Shown piece by piece: positions 12,168-25,084 of a DNA stretch of 64,000 nt. The stretch is from Daucus carota subsp. sativus. Taxonomy: Eukaryota; Streptophyta; Magnoliopsida; Apiales; Apiaceae. The translations under genes were made by a program, and so were the position numbers. The DNA lies in NCBI RefSeq assembly GCF_001625215.2, contig NC_030386.2, positions 37,327,296 to 37,391,295 of the forward strand, read 5' to 3'. Below the pieces are notes generated by a model. It saw only the letters and a list, made by a program, of their open reading frames with translations. It ran no database searches and was not told where the DNA came from. Each line of letters begins with the position of its first letter. Positions within the stretch are counted from its first letter, which is position 1.

Positions 12168-12606
12168 CTAGCTTCTTAACCCATGCAAAGCATGGGTTGC
12201 TTTAAAGTATTCTTTTGAAATATTGTTATATCTTTTCTTCATTTTTTTTTGAAAATTGGGATTATTTGTATTATAAAAATAATTTAAATTTTATATATGC
12301 TTCTATTTTAAATCATATTATCTTGATGTCTAAATGTACATATATCCTCACTGTGATGATATTTATTAAAATATAAATATAAAAAACATATACACTATTT
12401 AAATTGTATTATATAATTATTGTATATTAATGCTTAGACATTAATGTATAATAAATACATTGCTTAGACATTAATGTATAATAAATACGTTAGTATTAAA
12501 AATCAATAATAACCTTTGTATATATTAAAATATGAGTAATAAAAAAAGGGTATATTAGTCATATTGAATTAATTTACTCAAGGTTGTTCTATTATATATA
12601 TAAAGA
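12168..12606 (-). mobile_element. Short non-autonomous Helitron
   Basis: On the minus strand the element starts TCTTTATATATATAATAGAAC (12606 downward), preceded by a host A. It ends with a perfect 9-bp-stem hairpin (AACCCATGC, loop TTT, GCATGGGTT, 12198-12178), then AAGAAG and CTAG (12171-12168) followed by a host T. A-TC...CTAG-T with a 3' hairpin is the Helitron signature. 439 bp, no coding. Confidence 0.65.
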
Positions 12607-13110
12607 TAAATTTATTTTTAAATAAAATAATTTATATATTACAAAATTATAAAATTATACTAACTAATAAGTTAAGTTATCCAAACACTTTAAAACTTAT
12701 AAGCCACAGCATCCAAACACTTCTGGTAGCTTATAAGTCCAAATCAACTTCTCACTTATAATCAACTTCTTTATTTTAAGAAATAAGTCAATTTTTTTAA
12801 TCCCAGCCAAACGGCCCCATTGTTTAAAAAACAAATTCATATACTTTTATTTTAAGATCTCATAAAATTAGGTATTATTATAATCATGTTGAAAATAAGA
12901 ACAAATATATGTTTGATTAATCTTATTTCTTAACACTAAATAAAGTAATTAAAGAAAATTCCCGATCTAATCTCCGGATAAAAAAAACTGACCCAAAGAA
13001 TAAATGCAAGTAACACAAGAGTAAATACAAAACACTCCGGGTCCCACATAAACTGTCCGTTACACAACTTCGGCATTCAAATTTCAAATTGATTTCCTTT
13101 TTACACAAAC
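12607..13110 (+). promoter_or_regulatory. MAP65-3-like upstream region with a MITE remnant
   Basis: 12660-12830 holds one end of a foldback MITE (AACTTATAAGCCACAGCATCC, then AGCCAAACGGCCCC), a very common plant type. The rest up to 13110 is the likely promoter. From 13115 the CT-rich TCTCTCTC leader begins. Confidence 0.4.
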
Positions 13111-14425
13111 CCCCCATTGGTCTCTCTCTCAAACCAACAAAACCCTATCTCTCTCTACAGCACACATCTCTCCACCCCTCTCTCTCTCTTCAACGGTCGA
13201 ATTCTTGAATCAATCTTTTTCCCCTCAATTCAGATCCATCTCATCTGTTCCCATCTCTTCTCAATTCGACTCGTCTTGATTCGTTACGAACTATCGATTT
13301 CAGGTAATTTTTTTCAGATCCATTTGATATATGCACACACATACATTTAAATGTTTGTATGTGTTTATCTGTTTATCATCTGTGGTTAGCTTAAGTATAT
13401 ACTGTTTTGAATTAAACTAGATTTTAATTTGAGCTAAGTTGATTTGGATTTGTTTTCGTATTACCTTTTTAGTAATTCGTTGTGTGGGGCCAAGTTATTT
13501 TAAGGGGAATATAATCAGATTTACTTAAGTTAGCTATTAAGCTGCGAATTAGGTTAATTTTATGTGTGCACTATGTGCAGCACTAGATTAGTGTGAAGTT
13601 TATATGGAAATATCGTTATTATAATCTCTCAGTTTTCGTAGCTAGTGGATGGAGATTTAGTTCTTTTGGTTTGAAATTAGAGGCACTAGAACTAGTTTTA
13701 CATTTTGGTTTGTCCGTAAAATTAGAGTTGAATTTAAAATCAGGCGAGTTATAGAAATGGTGTACAATTTTGCTATGTGGACCTGATTTGTTTGAAATTT
13801 GTAATAGTCAGTTTCTCATCATTTGATGTTTGAAGAGTCATATTTAGTTTCCAAGTAAAATGAGGAAATAATTGTGGAGTTAGTAGTTGCTTTTTGGATC
13901 TAAGAGTCTCGGTGTTTTGGCGGATTTTTATTAGTAAGCAGATAATTGAGTTAGGCTAAGACTTTACAAAGAAAGGACTCCCTAGTTCCCTCATAGGGTG
14001 ACATATTAGATTTTTGTTGTGGAATATAAAATTCAATTTTGATCCTTTTTGTCAGTTTTTAAAATAGCTCTTCTTTTTCCTTAATGGGAAGGCATATTAA
14101 ATTCTTTTATAAAATATAATGTACAGCTTTAATTGTTTTGTCACTTTTCCTTTGGTAATTTACTAAATTTTTCATGCTAAGCTACTACCGGCTTCTGTTT
14201 TTGGCACTTTTAAATGCTGTGACTATATTTCATTTTATTTTTTGTTTCTCTTATATTCAATGCACTGTATAGGGTCTTTGCAAGTTCATGTGATAAGAGT
14301 GTGCGAAAAGAAAATTAGTACGTTGGCTGATACCCATTAAAATGTGGATTTATATGAAAATCCATACTCCATAAAGCTTGGCGTCTCATATATTTGTTGT
14401 TATTAACAGGTTGTAATTCTCAAGA
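13110..14425 (+). other. 5'UTR with leader intron of the MAP65-3-like gene
   Basis: A CT-rich leader (tracts at 13118-13126, 13148-13155, 13180-13190) ends at CAG|GTAATT (13303). The matching acceptor TTAACAG is at 14409, 16 bases before the ATG at 14426. The roughly 1.1-kb intron is T-rich with no ORF. First introns in leaders are common in plant cytoskeletal genes and often raise expression. Confidence 0.65.
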
Positions 14426-17400
14426 ATGTCTGTCCCTCAAATTGATCCACTCATGCAAGTAGAAACGACGTGTGGCTCTCTTCTCTATGAACTTCAGGTT
14501 TGACCCCTTAAAAGCATTGATACATTTTTGTCTTAGCATTTAAGCTGCATTATGAAGTTTTCATGTTGTGGTCATAAGTTAATAGCAGCTAAGCATCTTC
14601 TATGAACTTGTTGGTGACACCAGATAATATGGGATGAAGTTGGGGAGTCTGATATTGAAAGAGACAAAATGCTGCTGGAGCTTGAAAGAGAGTGCCTAGA
14701 GGTTTACAGAAGAAAAGTTGATACAGCGAACAAGTGCAGAGCCCAGCTAAGACAGGCAATTGCTGATGCTGAAGCAGAGCTTGCGGCCATCTGCTCCGCA
14801 ATGGGGGAGAGACCAGTACATATTAGGCAGGTAAAGAAGAAAGATCCGAAACTGTGTATTTGAATTTAACTTTGAAATATCTATGTTCTGTTGCTCATGT
14901 TACCATGAGTAGACTTTTTGACTCTGTTGGTTGTATTTTTCTCAACTAACTATATGTACTGTATGATATCGAACATGATAACACCCTCATGAACTGGTTA
15001 TCCTCGGCTTCTAGCCCCTTGATAAAATTCTGATGTATGTCAGGAATATAGTTTAATGTGCTTCTAGATTTAATTATTACTGTTTGTTTTTTTAGAATTG
15101 CAGACTAATGTTTTCCATTTAACAAGTTTCTCTATGTCTATAAAGCATCTGATGTTTTCCCCCAGCATACACATTAGTCAATATAAATTAACAGTGTTGT
15201 CATAAATTCAGGCTGATCAAACTCACGGAAGTCTAAAAGAAGAGCTCAGAACTATTCTTCCGCAACTAGAGGAGATGCAGAAGAGGAAATTGGAGCGGAG
15301 AAATCAATTTTCTGACGTCGTACAACAAATACAGAAGATAAGAAGTGAAATTTACGCGTCCAATAAGATTCATCACACTAGCCCTGTTGTTGATGAAACT
15401 GATTTATCTTTGAGAAAGCTTGAAGAATTGCAGAAAGAGCTTCAGGCCCTTCAAAGAGAAAAGGTAGCCTATAAACAACCTCTAAGTTCTAAATACTCTG
15501 TCGCTAGACATAATTGCATTCTTTCATATTTGTTAATGTAATTGTTTATGTATATGCAGAGTGATCGCCTGAAGCAGGTCCTGGAACACCTAAGTACCTT
15601 GAACTCACTATGCTTGGTTCTGGGAATAGATTTCCAACAAACTGTTAATGAGGTTCATCCCAGTTTAGGCGATTCTGATGGAACAAAAAGCATAAGTAAT
15701 GATACTATAGACAGTTTGGCAACAGCAATTAAAAGGTTGCTAGAATTAAAGATACAAAGGATGCAGCGGGTAATAATGATTGCACAGAATGCCAATTGTT
15801 TTGAGAGATCTTAAATACTTTGCTTAACTTATTACCTGTTATATTGTGCCAGCTGCAAGACCTTGCTACATCCATGCTGGAGCTATGGAATTTAATGGAT
15901 ACTCCAGTTGAAGAGCAGCAGATGTTTCAGAATGTTACTTGCAACATAGCTGCTTCAGAACATGAATTAACAGAGCCTAACATGCTTTCTGAAGAATTCA
16001 TTAATTATGTAAGTAAAGTTTTTAAATTTTTTGTTTAGGGGTCCACTTCCATTATCAAGTATAATATAATATGAACTATTGTGCAGGTCGAGGCTGAAGT
16101 GTATCGGCTGGAAGCATTAAAAGCAAGCAAAATGAAAGAGCTTGTTTTTAAGAAGAGGTCTGAGTTAGAGGATTTATGCAGGAAGACGCGCATGATTCCG
16201 GAAACAGACAGTGGACTGGAATTTGCTATAGAAGCCATAGAAACTGGTAAGTGGAGCTTATAAATAAGATATCTGTCACATTTCCTATGCCAAACAAAAC
16301 AAGTGACTCAGTTTTACTTGTATTATGTATTAAAGGAGCTGTGGACCCTTCTCATATCCTTGAGCAAATAGAGCTTCAAATTGGTAATGTGAAAGAGGAA
16401 GCTCTTAGCAGAAAAGAAATACTTGAAAGGGTTGAAAAATGGATGGCTGCTTGTGAAGAGGAGTGTTGGCTTGAAGAGTACAACAGGGTGCAGTGTTTTC
16501 TCTCTCTATGTCTTGGTTGTTAATGATATTTTACTTTGCACAGATCTTCTAGCTGGATTGCCACTTACCTTATTTTTCTTCAGGATGAAAATCGATACAA
16601 TGCTGGGAGAGGTGCACATCTCACTCTAAAACGTGCTGAGAAAGCTCGAGCCTTGGTTAATAAACTTCCAGGTAAATTTTAGCGGTAACACCACTGCCGA
16701 AGTACATTAGAGCTATGTTTACCAATATCACAAATCAGGCTAGTGGAATTTGGGTTTTGATGGTACTACTGTGCCCATTTGTACACATCAATCTGGACAC
16801 TTAAACAAAGTATTATGTCCATATTACATTTTTGTATGCATAAAAATTACACTTATTGGACATTAAGAACGCAATTGTCTAACATATGCATCCTTTGCAA
16901 CAGGAATGGTAGAAACATTAGCTTTAAAAACTGATGCATGGGAAAAGGAGAGGGGAATTGAGTTCACTTATGATGGAGTGAGTTTTACTTCCCTTCTAAT
17001 AAGTATGCCCTGCATGAGAAAACCATATAAACATGAATTACTAATTGTTATTGGCTGTCATTCAGATACGACTTCTTTCCATGCTTGAAGAGTATAATAT
17101 TCTACGGCAAGAAAAGGAGCAAGAACGCAAGAGGCAAAGGGTATAGACCATCTTTTCACTGGGAATAGTATAGTTTTGCATGAGCCTGTATCTGTGTCTT
17201 AATTATGACTTACGCGTGTATTCATTTATACCAGGACCAGAAGAAACTGGAAGGACAATTGATAGCAGAACAGGAAGTACTCTTCGGATCAAAGCCAAGC
17301 CCTATGAAAACCCAGAATGCTAAAAAAGGTTCTAGACTGTCATGTGGGGGTACAAGCAATAGAAGACTTTCACTTGGGGGAGCAATGCTACAAACTCCTA

Positions 17401-18268
17401 AAACTGACCAACTTCACTCCTTCAAAGGGACTCCTAATACACGTCAAACCAAAAAGAATGAGCGACCACACCAAAATGGCCAGTTGAATTCTCGAAAAGA
17501 CGGTGGCATCTCGGCTTTATCAGCTGGTATTACTTTTATGAACACATATTTTTTCTCCATCTTTGCATTATTTTGCAGAATATGACCTCATGTTTTCATG
17601 TGTTTGTGAAATTCAGAGTAAAGGTTTACATCCGAAGCTTCTATGTGATCGTTTATTCATCAGCTTCTATGTGATCGTTTATTCGTTTTCTTTGTATCCG
17701 AAGTTTACACAAACTTGAGATAGATTTTGTTGAATTCCTTGGATTTGTTATTGCCTCATTGCCACAGTTTCTAACTTTTATCCTTCTCATCGTTTTAGGT
17801 AGGAGAGGCTTGGACATTGCTGGTCTTCCCGTGAAAAAACACTCATTCAATGCTCATGAAGTCGAATCATCGCCTGTGAAACGCAAGCCTTTCTCGCCTA
17901 TATCATCCAGAGATTCTTCAACAAAGACTAATGCAACAAACATATTGGAAGACCTGAATCGGAAACGAAATGAGACAGCACAGAAAACAATCTCAGGTAA
18001 CACTACGCCATTTTCTACTCCCTCCAAGACAGTTTTTGCTGCAGCTGAAGAAGAGAACATGACTCCCAAGACGATGCATGTACCCTTTACACCATCAACA
18101 CCATCAATTCCAATGCAGACAGGCATGACTCCAGCTCCTCATGCACTTGCTTATACTGCCACTACTCCCATTAAAGAGGTTCCCGAAGAGATTGAATATT
18201 CTTTCGAGGAACGAAGAGCAGGGTTTGTGCTTCCTGGAACTCGTCCTAAGAGTCAGTTACTAGTGTAA
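14426..18268 (+). CDS. MAP65-3: MAP65-3-like microtubule-associated protein (PRC1/Ase1 family)
   Basis: Twelve coding exons: 14426-14497, 14624-14830, 15212-15463, 15560-15769, 15853-16008, 16087-16246, 16336-16487, 16584-16671, 16904-16977, 17066-17140, 17235-17526, 17799-18268. They total 2208 nt and code 735 aa. The protein begins with [20 protein letters not shown] and continues through a long coiled-coil dimerisation region with the plant hallmark [13 protein letters not shown]. The spectrin-like microtubule-binding domain carries [20 protein letters not shown] and [14 protein letters not shown]. The tail is basic and Ser/Thr-Pro-rich, with [13 protein letters not shown] and RKPFSPIS and many TP sites of the kind phosphorylated by CDK/MAPK. 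It ends in [18 protein letters not shown]65-3 (PLEIADE) bundles antiparallel microtubules at the phragmoplast midzone. The long tail and overall similarity favour the MAP65-3 branch. All exon phases agree. Confidence 0.93.
17638..17682 (+). repeat. Short tandem duplication in MAP65-3 intron 11
   Basis: The string CTTCTATGTGATCGTTTATT occurs twice in a row (about 17638 and 17662), joined by CATCAG. It lies in the intron between exons 11 and 12 and does not touch a splice site. Confidence 0.7.
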
Positions 18269-18786
18269 ATGTTCCTTCGGCTATTATCAGAATTGTCTCT
18301 GATACTTGAGTTTGGTTAAAAGTCAATTTTAAATTGGCTTCTCTATTCTATGCAAGCACCTATAACATTGACAGGATTTTATAAGTATGAGAAAAGACTA
18401 GTTATATGAAGAATGTAATAATTCAATTAATTGTCCAATCTGCCTATGAGCAAAATTGGTCTCTATCTTCGGGTTGCATTATTTGTTCTTAAGGAGCATA
18501 CTTAAATTGTGCAACTCCAAGTCCATGGCATATTGGCTACTAACTTACCATCATATTTTATTTTATTTAATAAATAATGTACATATTATTTTTCTTGAAA
18601 ACGAGTAATTTACTTGACACAGTTTGAAACAGAAACACAAGTTAAAATATTTAATAAAAAAGGAAAAAAATATAAAACACGAGTTAAAAGAAATAAAAAA
18701 GGGAAAACAATTTAAAAGAAAAAGATGACGTCAAAGTCCCGAAGCTTTGTTTTAGTCAGGACTCAGGATCGAAGACTAAATTTAAA
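18269..18786. other. 3' flank of MAP65-3-like, no other gene
   Basis: 3'UTR-like sequence up to about 18480, then AT-rich spacer to the Helitron start. No ORF or repeat family was recognised. Confidence 0.35.
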
Positions 18787-21425
18787 TCAATATACTTATA
18801 TAAAGGAGAAGCGAGGGGCGTGTATGTGGCGCCTCTCCCATCGCTCCGTTCTATTTTTCTAATTTTTTGAAATTTTTGGATGAAAAATATCAAAAATTAG
18901 AACTACCTTTTTTAGTTTCGGGTATATTAGAAGCAAGTTTCAGAATTTAATTTTGTTTCAGATTATTTATGGAATATAATATTTTGAAAGTTCTAATCTG
19001 ATTTTGTTTCAGATTATTTAATTATGGGAAAGAGTAGCACACAAGTTTCTTTGCACCTATAAATACCCCTCTAGATCGTAGGGTTTTGGATCATCTAAAC
19101 ACAACCTCCTCTCTCTCAATGCCACAACTCCACCTCTCTCTGGTGATAGTTCTCTTGCTTGATTTCTAACTCAGTAGTGCCATTCTTCTGCAATGATAAG
19201 TGAAGACTGTTTATATAGTATTAAAAAAATAAAGGTTGTTACAAACAAGGCAGTTATAGATCGCTATGTGGGAGTCGACAAATTCAAACAGGGGAAAGAA
19301 TATAGTCTTGACATGATATTGATGGATGATATCCATAAATTAACTATTAGTGATGTATGTTTGTTGGTTATTCTTTTATAATAATATTTGTTTGTTAATC
19401 GGACATGTTTGTTGTTAATTTTTATATGATTTATTTTGTATACAGGAAAATATGGTCGAGAAGCGAGGGGCGTGTAGGTGGCGCCTCTCACATCGCTCCG
19501 TTCTATTTTTTTTAATTTTCTGGAATTTTTGGATGAAAAATATCAAAAATTAGAACTACTTTTTTTAGTTTCGGGTATATTAGAAGTAAATTTCAGAATC
19601 TGATTTTGTTTCAGATTGTGTACGGAATTCAGATTATTTAATTATGGGAAAGAGTAGCACACAAGTCTCTTTGTACTTATAAATACCCCTATAGATCGTA
19701 AGGTTTTGGGTCATTTATACACAACCTCCTATCTCTCAATACTACAACCTCACGGATTTAAGTTAGATATTTTTATGCACAATAAAGCCAAAAAAATTGG
19801 CGGAAGGTGGCAATGTAAGAACATGATTACTTTTCAAAAAAAAAAACACAAATAAAATTAAGATTCGTCGTGCTTTAAATTGTTAATTACATGTATAAAT
19901 TTATTTTCATTTTTTCACCATGAATTATAGTCCAATTTTGCAATTTTATATATTAATATTGGTGTTACATCAAAATTTTTATAATATAAAATTTATTTTA
20001 TCCTACAAATATTAATTTTAATACGTTAATATAATTCTTATAGACAGTCACAAAATTATTTTATGATACAAATATTAATATTGAGTCATTAATATAATTT
20101 TTACAGACCGCCGCAACGCGCAGAAGCGAGGGGCGTGTAGGTGGCGCCTCTCATAACGCTCCGTTCTATTTTTCTAATTTTCTGGAATTTTTGGAAGAAA
20201 AATATCAAAAATTAGAATTACCTATTTTAGTTTCGGGTATATTTGAAGCAAGTTTCAGAACCTGATTTTGTTTCAAATTATTAATGGAATATGGCAGCTT
20301 GAACGTTTTAATCTGTTTTTGTTTCAAATTATTTAATTATGGGAAAGACAAATTATTTATGGAATATAGTAGTTTGAAAATTTTAATCTGATTTTGTTTC
20401 AGATTATTTAATTATGTGAAAGAGTAACCCACAAGTCTCTCTGCACCTATAAATACCCCTATAGATTGTAGGGTTTAGATCATTAAACACAACCTCTTCT
20501 CTCTCATTACCACAAACCTACCTAGCAAAGGTAGTTAGTTATAATCTGATTCTTGAAAGTTTTAATATGATTTTGTTTCGAATTATTTAATTATGGAAAA
20601 GAGTTGCACACAAGTCTCTCTGCACCTATATAACTTTGTAGATTGTAGGGTTTTGGATCATCTAAACACAACCTCTTCTCTCTCAATACCACAAACCTAC
20701 CTCTCACCTTTGCAATCAAGGTAGTTATAGACCGTTATATTGGAGTCGACAAATCCAAATATGGGAAAAAAAATATAGTCTTGACATGATATTGATGGTT
20801 GATATCAATAACTTAACTATTAGTGATGTATGTTTGTTGGTTATTCTTTTATAATATTTGTTTTGTTCATCGGACATTTTTGTTGTTGTTAATTTTTATA
20901 TGATTTACTTTGTGTACAAGAAAAAATTATAGATGCATTATCTGTTTGCTCCGTTCAAGCAACTTTTAAGTAAAGGTTGTTTATACAGTATTAAAAAATA
21001 AAGGTTGTTACAAGTAAGGGTAGTTATAAACCGATATCTCACAGATATGAGTTAGATGTTTTTGTGCACAATCAATCCAAAAAAAATTGGAGGAAGGTGA
21101 CAATGTAAGAACATGATTACTTTTCAAAAAAAAAAAACCCAAAGAAAATGAAGATTCGTCATGCTTTAAATTGTCAATTACATGTATAAATTTATTTTCA
21201 TTTTTTCACTATAAATTATAGTCCAATTTTACAATTTTATATATTAGTATTGGTATTACATCAAGATTTTTATAATATAAATTTATTTTATCCTGCAAAG
21301 ATTAATTTTAAAACATTAATATACTTTTTATAGACAGCCACAAAATTATTTTATTATACAAATATTAATATTAAATCATTAATATAATTTTTGTAGGCCG
21401 CCGCAACGCGCGGCTTCTCAACTAG
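18787..21425 (+). mobile_element. Non-autonomous Helitron made of repeated head-to-tail units
   Basis: The 5' end TCAATATACTTATATAAAGG follows a host A (18786). The 3' end has a GC-rich hairpin (GCCGCCGCAACGCGCGGC, 21397-21414), then CTAG (21422-21425) and a host T. These are canonical Helitron termini. Inside, the head motif GAAGCGAGGGGCGTGT appears three times (about 18808, 19457, 20123). The tail hairpin core CCGCAACGCGC appears at about 20109 joined directly to a new head motif. A block beginning CAATGTAAGAACATGATTAC is present at about 19811 and 21102. The pattern is a concatemer of nearly full copies. A short open stretch (19193-19381, with KEYSLDMILMDD) faintly resembles an OB-fold of RPA1-type proteins; too weak to call. 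Confidence 0.75.
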
Positions 21426-22276
21426 TTTATTCAAAGAAATAATGGTCAAATCGAGATTTGATTTTTTTAAAAACTTGATTTATAGAAATCTGAACTAAAA
21501 TAAACTTCTCATTAAACTGAATTTAATATACGCACAACTAATACTGACCACGTTAATTTTACCTACAAAGACAAAAAACTGGTCAAAGCATATAAAAATA
21601 GCACGGCTCCAACGCTACTTTACAGCTTTAAAGTAATTAATTTACAATTAAATATAAAGAATTCACATTTTCAAAATATCTTGCTCTGTACACAATCATT
21701 TCCCATAAATTTTCTTTAATTTTTTATTACAATTTCGAGACGGACTTGAAAGCATTATATACCAGAATCAATAACTTTGAATTTGGCCAATTAAATATAA
21801 ATAAATAATAAGTATCCCAAATATTTAAATCACATTTATTATATATTTATCATTGATTTTCTCAACTTTATTTCTGCTCTCCTTTTTCCAGCAAAACCCT
21901 AATTATATTTTCTCTGCACAAATTCAAATCCATCAGTAATTTATATTTATAAGGTATTTCTCAATCAAGCTTAGTAATTCTAGCTGTGTATACTCTGCAG
22001 AGGAAATTATTTCAAATTTCAAATTTTTAATTAATATATAATACATATATACTCTGTCTAAATTTGATTCTGATCTTTGTAGATTCCAGGTTCAGTATCT
22101 TTAATCTTGCTCTGTTTAAAGTTTACTTGTCTTTATTTGCTCTGTTCTTTATAAAGATGCTATCTCTTTGCAGTTCCTGAATTGTTGTGGTTTTGTTGAG
22201 TGCTTTAAGTGCTAAAGATCTGAGCTTTAATATATTGGGGTTTGTATTTATTTATTTGTAGTTGAAAGATTTCTTT
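21426..22276 (+). promoter_or_regulatory. AHL gene upstream region with telo-box and leader intron
   Basis: A telo-box AAACCCTAA is at 21894-21902. A probable leader exon ends at AAG|GTATTT (21953) and the matching acceptor TTGTAG ends at 22261, giving a leader intron of about 308 bp, 15 bases before the ATG. The segment 21426-21880 is AT-rich with no gene. Confidence 0.5.
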
Positions 22277-25053
22277 ATGACAATGGAGGTGAAAATTGAT
22301 TTGGAAAGCCCTGGAATTTTATATGGGGATGAAGTTCCTGGTAGTTATAATGTGGAAGCAAGGGCTGAAGGGAAGGCAGAGAACCAGTTTAGTGATTCTG
22401 TGGGTCCCGGTGTAGGGCCTGTGGTGGGGGCAGAGCAGGGGGTGGGGCCTGATGAGTCGGTGCCACCAGCAATGGGATTAGAACAGGGAGGGGGACCTGT
22501 TGTGTCGGCGCCACCGGGAATGGCAGTAGAGCAGGCAGTTGGAGTAATGGCAGGGGCTAATGCAGCGGGTCCTGGCACGGAATTGAAGAAAAAGAGGGGA
22601 AGGCCAAGGAAGTATGGACCGGATGGAAAGCCCTTGGCATTGTCTCCTATGCCAATTTCAGCTTCTATTCCGCTGGCTGGAGACACATGGAACCCTAGTA
22701 AAGGAGTGTCGGCGGACTTGTTTAAGAAGAAGAAGAAGCAGAAGTTGGAATTTGGGAGCCCAGGTAATAGGTTAATTCTGATTCGGTAATTAAGACTTGT
22801 TTATATTTTCTTGTGGTTAATGGAAACCCGAAACCTGATTTAGTGATAAGCTAGTAGAACTGTAGAAGTATAACTATAATCTGTAAGTATGTTGTGTTTG
22901 CTGGAGATTGTTATGTGCTGTATATAATGAATGAAATGTGTTTGTGGATAGTAGAATTGGAGTAATGTTGTACTAGTCAACATTGGTAGATATTATAAAT
23001 GGATTGCTGTGTGAGTTGGCTGAATTGGGCCCTCAGATTCTTTTGAACTTAGAGATCTGATATATGGAAGAAGCTATTAAAATAAATCACAAATAAAGGG
23101 AATCTATCTACTGTGTTATGTACTTTTGTTCAAGCCACTACAAGGAATTGAGTGCAATTTTGAAATATGAGTTTTCTATCTTTAAGTGACATCTGACTAT
23201 CGTATACTAGTATGCATGGAAATTAGAATGTGTTACCTGTGTTTAGATGGCAGGTGAATTTTTTTACCATTGAGTGACTGAGATTGGAAGCATATGTTAT
23301 GCTGCATAGCATACGCAATGTAGTCAGCTTTTTGATTTTGTATAAGTAGATTAATATTTTCTCTGAGAAGTTATTTAGCAAAAAAAAAAAAAAAAAAATT
23401 TCTCTGAGAAGTTGAATTTTTTTTTTTTCTGGATTACTGATCACTTGAATTAATTATTATTACAGGTTCGCAGGTGCCCTATTCTGTTGGTGGAAATTTC
23501 ACTCCACACATGATCACTGTTAATGTAGGCGAGGTATCTCCTGTCATACATCACATGGATTCTTATTTTAATTTTTGGTTATATTGCAAGAATGATTGCT
23601 AAACATAGCAAGTAAATCGTTACTGAGAATTGGAGGATGCCTAAAATAAGAGCATCCTTTTGACTTCTTTTCATCACGTAGGAGGATATTGTAATTAATG
23701 ACTATAAAGGACTTCATCGTGTATTTAGAAAACAAGAGACCATAAATATGAAGGTCTCTGTCCTCTAAGAGCAAGTCCAATGGAGGTGCTAAAATACATA
23801 TAGCTATTGCTATATTATGAAATCAAAAAAGTGATTTTTGATGTTAAAATATAACTTATACTACAATTATAGCTATAAAATAGCACCAAACTATCTAGAT
23901 ATAGCTATATTTCACTCACCAAAACTTTAAATGCACTATTTTATTTGTCAACATTACTTTAAACGTTGATTTTCCCACTTGCATGCTTATGTGGCAATTA
24001 TAGCAACATCTATACTTGATTCTATATTTAGCACCAAGTATAGCATTTTGCTATTTTGCATCCGTGTTTAGCACCTCATTGGAGTGAGGTTTTTTGCTTG
24101 GGTGCTATATTATAGATATAGCATCACTTCTAGCACCTCCATTGGACTTACTCTTAGTAACAAGAGGATGAGGGTTTAAGCTGTGTGTGTATCTCAGTAT
24201 TAGAATTTCTGCAAGTAGTTATTTCCAGCAACAAAAAACATGTGCAGTTCTATACATCTTCAATTCATGTTTGTATTGAGCTTTTGATTATCAACTTCTT
24301 ATGTGCTTGATAAAAAATATATTTTTTATCTAGCATCAATATAATGTGGTCAGCGACTTGTTATATAACTACACCGAGCTAGCTTACCTCTAAAAGTACA
24401 TTTTTGTTTATTAAGTAATGTACTATGTGTAATTGACATATTTTAGAAATTTGTCATTTTTAATACACCTGATTATGAATGAAGTAGTATCTGTTATGTG
24501 AACCAAATGGTCCTGCAGGGTGGGTTTATTTGTCACAGGTAGCAGGGGCAGGCATCAAATTATCTAGGTTGTGTGTAGTGTTTAGGTAAAGAATTTAGAA
24601 CTGCACTAACTGTTTCAGTGTCTTACGGCACTCAAGCAGGAGCAGCATGGGGATGTCATGTGATTTCTATGTATATGACTTTTGGTTAAATGGTTTAGAT
24701 ACATGAATAGATGGGTTATTAACAATTGCTATTATACATAATGAAAGTTCATGGACTTTGGACAGTGGTATTATAGATTTCAATGATAATGTGATTCATT
24801 GTTTCTAGAAGAAAGCTCTGGATTTTGTTATTGTTACAGATAAAGGATTGTTTCTTTCTTGTTTGTTCAGGATGTTTCGATGAAGATCATATCATTTTCA
24901 CAACAGGGGTCTAGAGTAATATGTATTCTTGCTGCAAATGGTTCTGTTTCAAATGTTACACTTCATCAGCCTAACTCTTCTGGGGGTACTTTGACCTATG
25001 AGGTGTGATGTTTTTTGTTTTTGACTGACAATTTTTCTCAGATTTTTTTTTTT

Positions 25054-25084
<31 letters not shown>

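Noticed and set aside
22345-22686. 113-codon antisense frame in AHL exon 1
   Set aside because: Shadow of the low-complexity GC-rich first exon.
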